Shown here in pieces: positions 61,360-64,000 of a stretch of 64,000 nucleotides of DNA. The first letter of the stretch is position 1. Every line of letters starts with the position of its first letter. The DNA is taken from NCBI GenBank assembly GCA_018267955.1, contig JAFDXL010000002.1, positions 332,941-396,940 of the forward strand, in the 5' to 3' direction. The DNA is from Bacteroidota bacterium. GTDB lineage: Bacteria > Bacteroidota > Bacteroidia > Chitinophagales > Chitinophagaceae. The position numbers and the translations under genes were made by a program. The notes under the pieces are model-generated. The model saw only the letters and a list, made by a program, of their open reading frames with translations. It was not told where the DNA came from and made no database searches.

Positions 61360-62734
61360 CAGTTTCCTTTTTTATCCCTTTACCAATATAAAAAAATACC
61401 GGTACGGCTGCAAGCACATAACATACTACGGTAGTATTGGTACGCATCGCCGAATGGGTAGAGGTGACAATAGCATAAACAAACAAAGCTGCTGATACTG
61501 CCTTCCAGGTTGCCAGCTTTTGTTTGCGCACCCACCAAACGGGGAACAACGTAAGTATTACAACCACAATTAAACCGCCAATACCATGCTCTGCCAGCAA
61601 CCTTGTATATTCTGTATGCGAGGCGATAGATTCGAATCCGTATTGAGGCCTCAGATCTTTCGAGACGCCTGGCCCAACACCAAACAATACATTCTGTTTA
61701 AACATGCGCAGATCAGTCATAATGATCTCAAACCTGTAAGAGGTAAGCGTATTCAGGTTACGTTCTTTAGTACCAGCAAGCGTACCGGCGGTTTCCCCCT
61801 TATAGCGTAGCAAAAGTTGATTACCGGTAAGGTCATTTACTTTATTAAATATTACAAAGCTCAATCCACCAAGCAAAACTATGAGCAATGCGTACCTTAC
61901 AAAGGTGCGTGCACTCGCAAACATGGCAGGCAATAATGCAATGAATATGGACAACAGTGCAGTAAGCATCCCGCCTCGCGAAAAAGTAAGAAACCCACGG
62001 AATAGCAGTACTGCCAGCAACAGGTAATTTAGCCACTTTACCTTCAGAAATGGCCGCCTCAGTATCATTAATAATATCAGCAGCACCATTCCCAATCCTA
62101 TGATGGTAGAGACCTGGTTGCTGCCAAAATCACCGGATGTTTTGAAATTGGAACTCAACGAAAAGTTGATCTCATCAAAATTGGGTGTCTTTAGCGTTAG
62201 GTATATTAATATGCCAATTATCGGCAAAAACGCGGCCTGTAGCACTTTACAAAATGCATCTACCGTCCATCGCTCATAAGCCATAAATATTAACAGCACA
62301 GCCAACTCCACAATACCCAGCAAATTCATTACCCAGCCCTCAAAATCAAAATCGCCAATGCCTACTATTATACTCGGCAGCAGGATCAGCAATAAATAGA
62401 TGCCGGTTTTATAAAGCGGACGGTCAATATTCCGTTTGGTATAATGGATGAACAACAATACTATAGCTGCAACTAGGTAATACTTACCAATCTCGTAAGG
62501 TATTAGTGGAGACCGCGACATACGTGCCCATACTTCCAGCGAAGGGGAAGCGGCAATTCCATACCATAGCCATTGTATATCATCTTTTATTACTGCATAT
62601 ACACTCAGGCAAGCCACCACAAGCCAGCAAAGACTGATAAGCGGAGTAGCATAAGTACACACTACCCCGAGTATGATGATACCGAGCAATTGTAACAATG
62701 AAATAGAACGATATGTACCCTTAAACAAATCCAA
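61349..62734 (-). CDS. O-antigen polymerase/ligase-type membrane protein
   Basis: The 461-residue protein has about twelve membrane helices and a large outer loop (about 300-390) containing LGVGPGVSKDLRPQYGF and SHTEYTRLLAEHGIGGLIVVV, the Wzy_C signature of O-antigen ligases and polymerases. It either polymerises repeat units or joins the polymer to lipid A. No flippase is in the visible part. It abuts the upstream GT4 gene. Confidence 0.88.
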   Translation of the reverse strand: MDLFKGTYRSISLLQLLGIIILGVVCTYATPLISLCWLVVACLSVYAVIKDDIQWLWYGIAASPSLEVWARMSRSPLIPYEIGKYYLVAAIVLLFIHYTKRNIDRPLYKTGIYLLLILLPSIIVGIGDFDFEGWVMNLLGIVELAVLLIFMAYERWTVDAFCKVLQAAFLPIIGILIYLTLKTPNFDEINFSLSSNFKTSGDFGSNQVSTIIGLGMVLLILLMILRRPFLKVKWLNYLLLAVLLFRGFLTFSRGGMLTALLSIFIALLPAMFASARTFVRYALLIVLLGGLSFVIFNKVNDLTGNQLLLRYKGETAGTLAGTKERNLNTLTSYRFEIIMTDLRMFKQNVLFGVGPGVSKDLRPQYGFESIASHTEYTRLLAEHGIGGLIVVVILTLFPVWWVRKQKLATWKAVSAALFVYAIVTSTHSAMRTNTTVVCYVLAAVPVFFYIGKGIKKETVAS

Positions 62735-63877
62735 TTATTGGAGGATGAGTTCTCTTATTCGTGATATATAATGATCGTAAGTAAAAGTCGCAGCCATTTC
62801 ATGCGCATATACCGCCATTTGTTTGAGCTGTGATGGGTTGGATAGATCCAACTGTGCCAAATAATCAGCAAACGATATCTCATCCCTTTGCCATAGAAAT
62901 CCGTTAGTTTCATTCACATACTGGCCAATAGAAGAAACATTTGACACAACAGGTATGCATCCAAAATTAGCAGCCTCTGCCACCACCTTTGGAAACCCTT
63001 CTGATTCACTGGGCAATAGCAATAGGTGCGATCCTTTATATATGGTAAACAAGTCCTCTCTCGACAATGCACCATGTAGATGGACATCTATGCCAATATC
63101 ATGCACCGCATTTTTCAGATGCTGCAATTCCGGTCCATCACCGACGATGTCCAATCGCCCAATTCTTTCCTTATGTGGGTAATCTTCTACAGCTTTTAGT
63201 ATGTCATAGACACCCTTCTCTTTATCCAGCCTGCCTGCAAAACATAGATTCAATGGTCCATCAAAATTCTTACTTGCTACACATAACTTCCCATCGACTC
63301 TATCCTCTTCATACAAACAGGGGTTTTCAAAACTCAGGCATTGTGCCGGCTGATCCGGCCATCTTCCGTTGATCGTTATCTTCCGGCTCTGCATATTCAA
63401 CAGCATCCACCGTTGCATTCTATAGGACAATGCCGGCCGCTTAGCCATCCAGTTACCTGCGTATTTATACCAGCCTTTTTTACGGCTAAACCAACTTAGG
63501 TACGGAATGATATACAGCCCTATAGAAGTCGGTGCCCTGAACTGGAATACATCTGCATTACGCAATTCCTCTTTGATTAATCTTAAATTGTGCGGCGCAG
63601 AAGTAACGATCTTTAGTTTATTCTCTAAGTCATCGCCACCAAATGGTGATATACCCACAAAGCGCACTTTACCGCTATTATACTTCACAGCAGATGCAGG
63701 CGGCGATCCTTTATATAAACAAGCGATATGCACGATCTCGTCAAACAATGCAGTTAGCGCATCTATCTCTCTTACAGTAGGCCCCCAGCCAACAATATTC
63801 CCGTTAGCATCAGTGTAATGATCAGTATGTGAAATGATCAGTAACTTCAAATCAGTTGTTTTGCCAGCTGATCCCAA
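62735..63877 (-). CDS. GT4 glycosyltransferase
   Basis: The 380-residue GT-B enzyme has LLIISHTDHYTDANGNIVGWGPTVREI at the N-terminus, NLCFAGRLDKEKGVYDIL opening the donor domain, and the EX7E segment LLPSESEGFPKVVAEAANFG. The ATG at 63877 overlaps the preceding gene by 31 nt; a TTG at 63850 in the same frame, overlapping its stop by 2 nt, is the alternative start and fits the family N-terminus better. Sugar unknown. Confidence 0.9.
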   Translation of the reverse strand: MGSAGKTTDLKLLIISHTDHYTDANGNIVGWGPTVREIDALTALFDEIVHIACLYKGSPPASAVKYNSGKVRFVGISPFGGDDLENKLKIVTSAPHNLRLIKEELRNADVFQFRAPTSIGLYIIPYLSWFSRKKGWYKYAGNWMAKRPALSYRMQRWMLLNMQSRKITINGRWPDQPAQCLSFENPCLYEEDRVDGKLCVASKNFDGPLNLCFAGRLDKEKGVYDILKAVEDYPHKERIGRLDIVGDGPELQHLKNAVHDIGIDVHLHGALSREDLFTIYKGSHLLLLPSESEGFPKVVAEAANFGCIPVVSNVSSIGQYVNETNGFLWQRDEISFADYLAQLDLSNPSQLKQMAVYAHEMAATFTYDHYISRIRELILQ

Positions 63878-64000
63878 TCATGCTGTCTCGCCCAGTCGAC
63901 GCAATTTCTAGCGAGCAATTCTCTATCGGCAGAGAATAATTCCTTCATAGCTTTTACAATTGCCTGCGGGTCTTTTGCATCCACCAGCTTACCATTATAC
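63847..64000 (-). CDS. Glycosyltransferase C-terminus (5' part outside window)
   Basis: The last 50 residues of a protein are visible, reading YNGKLVDAKDPQAIVKAM, then LLARNCVDWARQHDWDQLAKQLI and a TGA at 63849-63847. The pattern (a G-x-L-V-D-x-x-D-P-x-A-I segment and a final W-D-x-x-A helix) is that of GT4 C-termini. It shows the operon continues to the right. Confidence 0.65.
   Translation of the reverse strand, partial: YNGKLVDAKDPQAIVKAMKELFSADRELLARNCVDWARQHDWDQLAKQLI

Overview
The window is chromosomal DNA from a member of the Bacteroidota, most likely a Chitinophagaceae-like bacterium. The evidence is the number of type IX secretion (T9SS) parts (PorE-like and PorQ proteins, a PorV/PorQ-family protein and three cargo proteins with C-terminal sorting domains), a TonB-dependent receptor with a carboxypeptidase-regulatory N-domain, an ATP synthase a-subunit with signal peptide and periplasmic extension, and repeated matches to the Bacteroidota -7 promoter element TAnnTTTG.

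Layout. 1-3818 (minus): ATP synthase genes atpB-E-F-H-A; atpA runs off the left edge. About 3850-9690: an AT-rich accessory island between atpB and pckA. It holds a Fic protein, a divergent IS1595-type transposase, a three-gene cassette (GHKL ATPase, STAS-like protein, PIN nuclease), a structured 130-bp element, and small hypothetical genes. 9697-20453: housekeeping (pckA, an AlkA-type glycosylase, gcvT, pyrH) mixed with secreted and polytopic membrane proteins. 20454-26632: a VWA protein, then a carotenoid cluster (SRPBCC protein, CarH-like MerR/B12 regulator, ECF sigma factor, crtI, crtB, idi). 26629-30120: lipoprotein, SAM hydrolase family protein, ABM protein, HIT protein, greA. 30208-39153 (minus): TonB receptor, 1330-residue T9SS cargo, PorV/PorQ-family protein. 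39286-53061: housekeeping (rsmA, leucyl aminopeptidase, pdxA, M16 protease, nitronate monooxygenase, fabI) plus DUF2130, PorE-like and PorQ. 53076-64000 (minus): a polysaccharide operon of eleven tightly packed genes that continues past the right edge.

How the genes work together. The carotenoid block reads as a sensor and sigma factor placed in front of the first pathway enzymes. The polysaccharide block contains an initiating glycosyl-phosphate transferase, amino-sugar enzymes, four GT4 glycosyltransferases and a Wzy/ligase-type membrane protein. The best candidate for an undescribed system is the ATPase/STAS-like/PIN cassette at 6231-8119: a partner-switching pair tightly linked to a predicted RNase, next to a Fic protein and a transposase. 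No tRNA, rRNA or CRISPR array was seen. Functions are read from motifs by eye; no database search was made.
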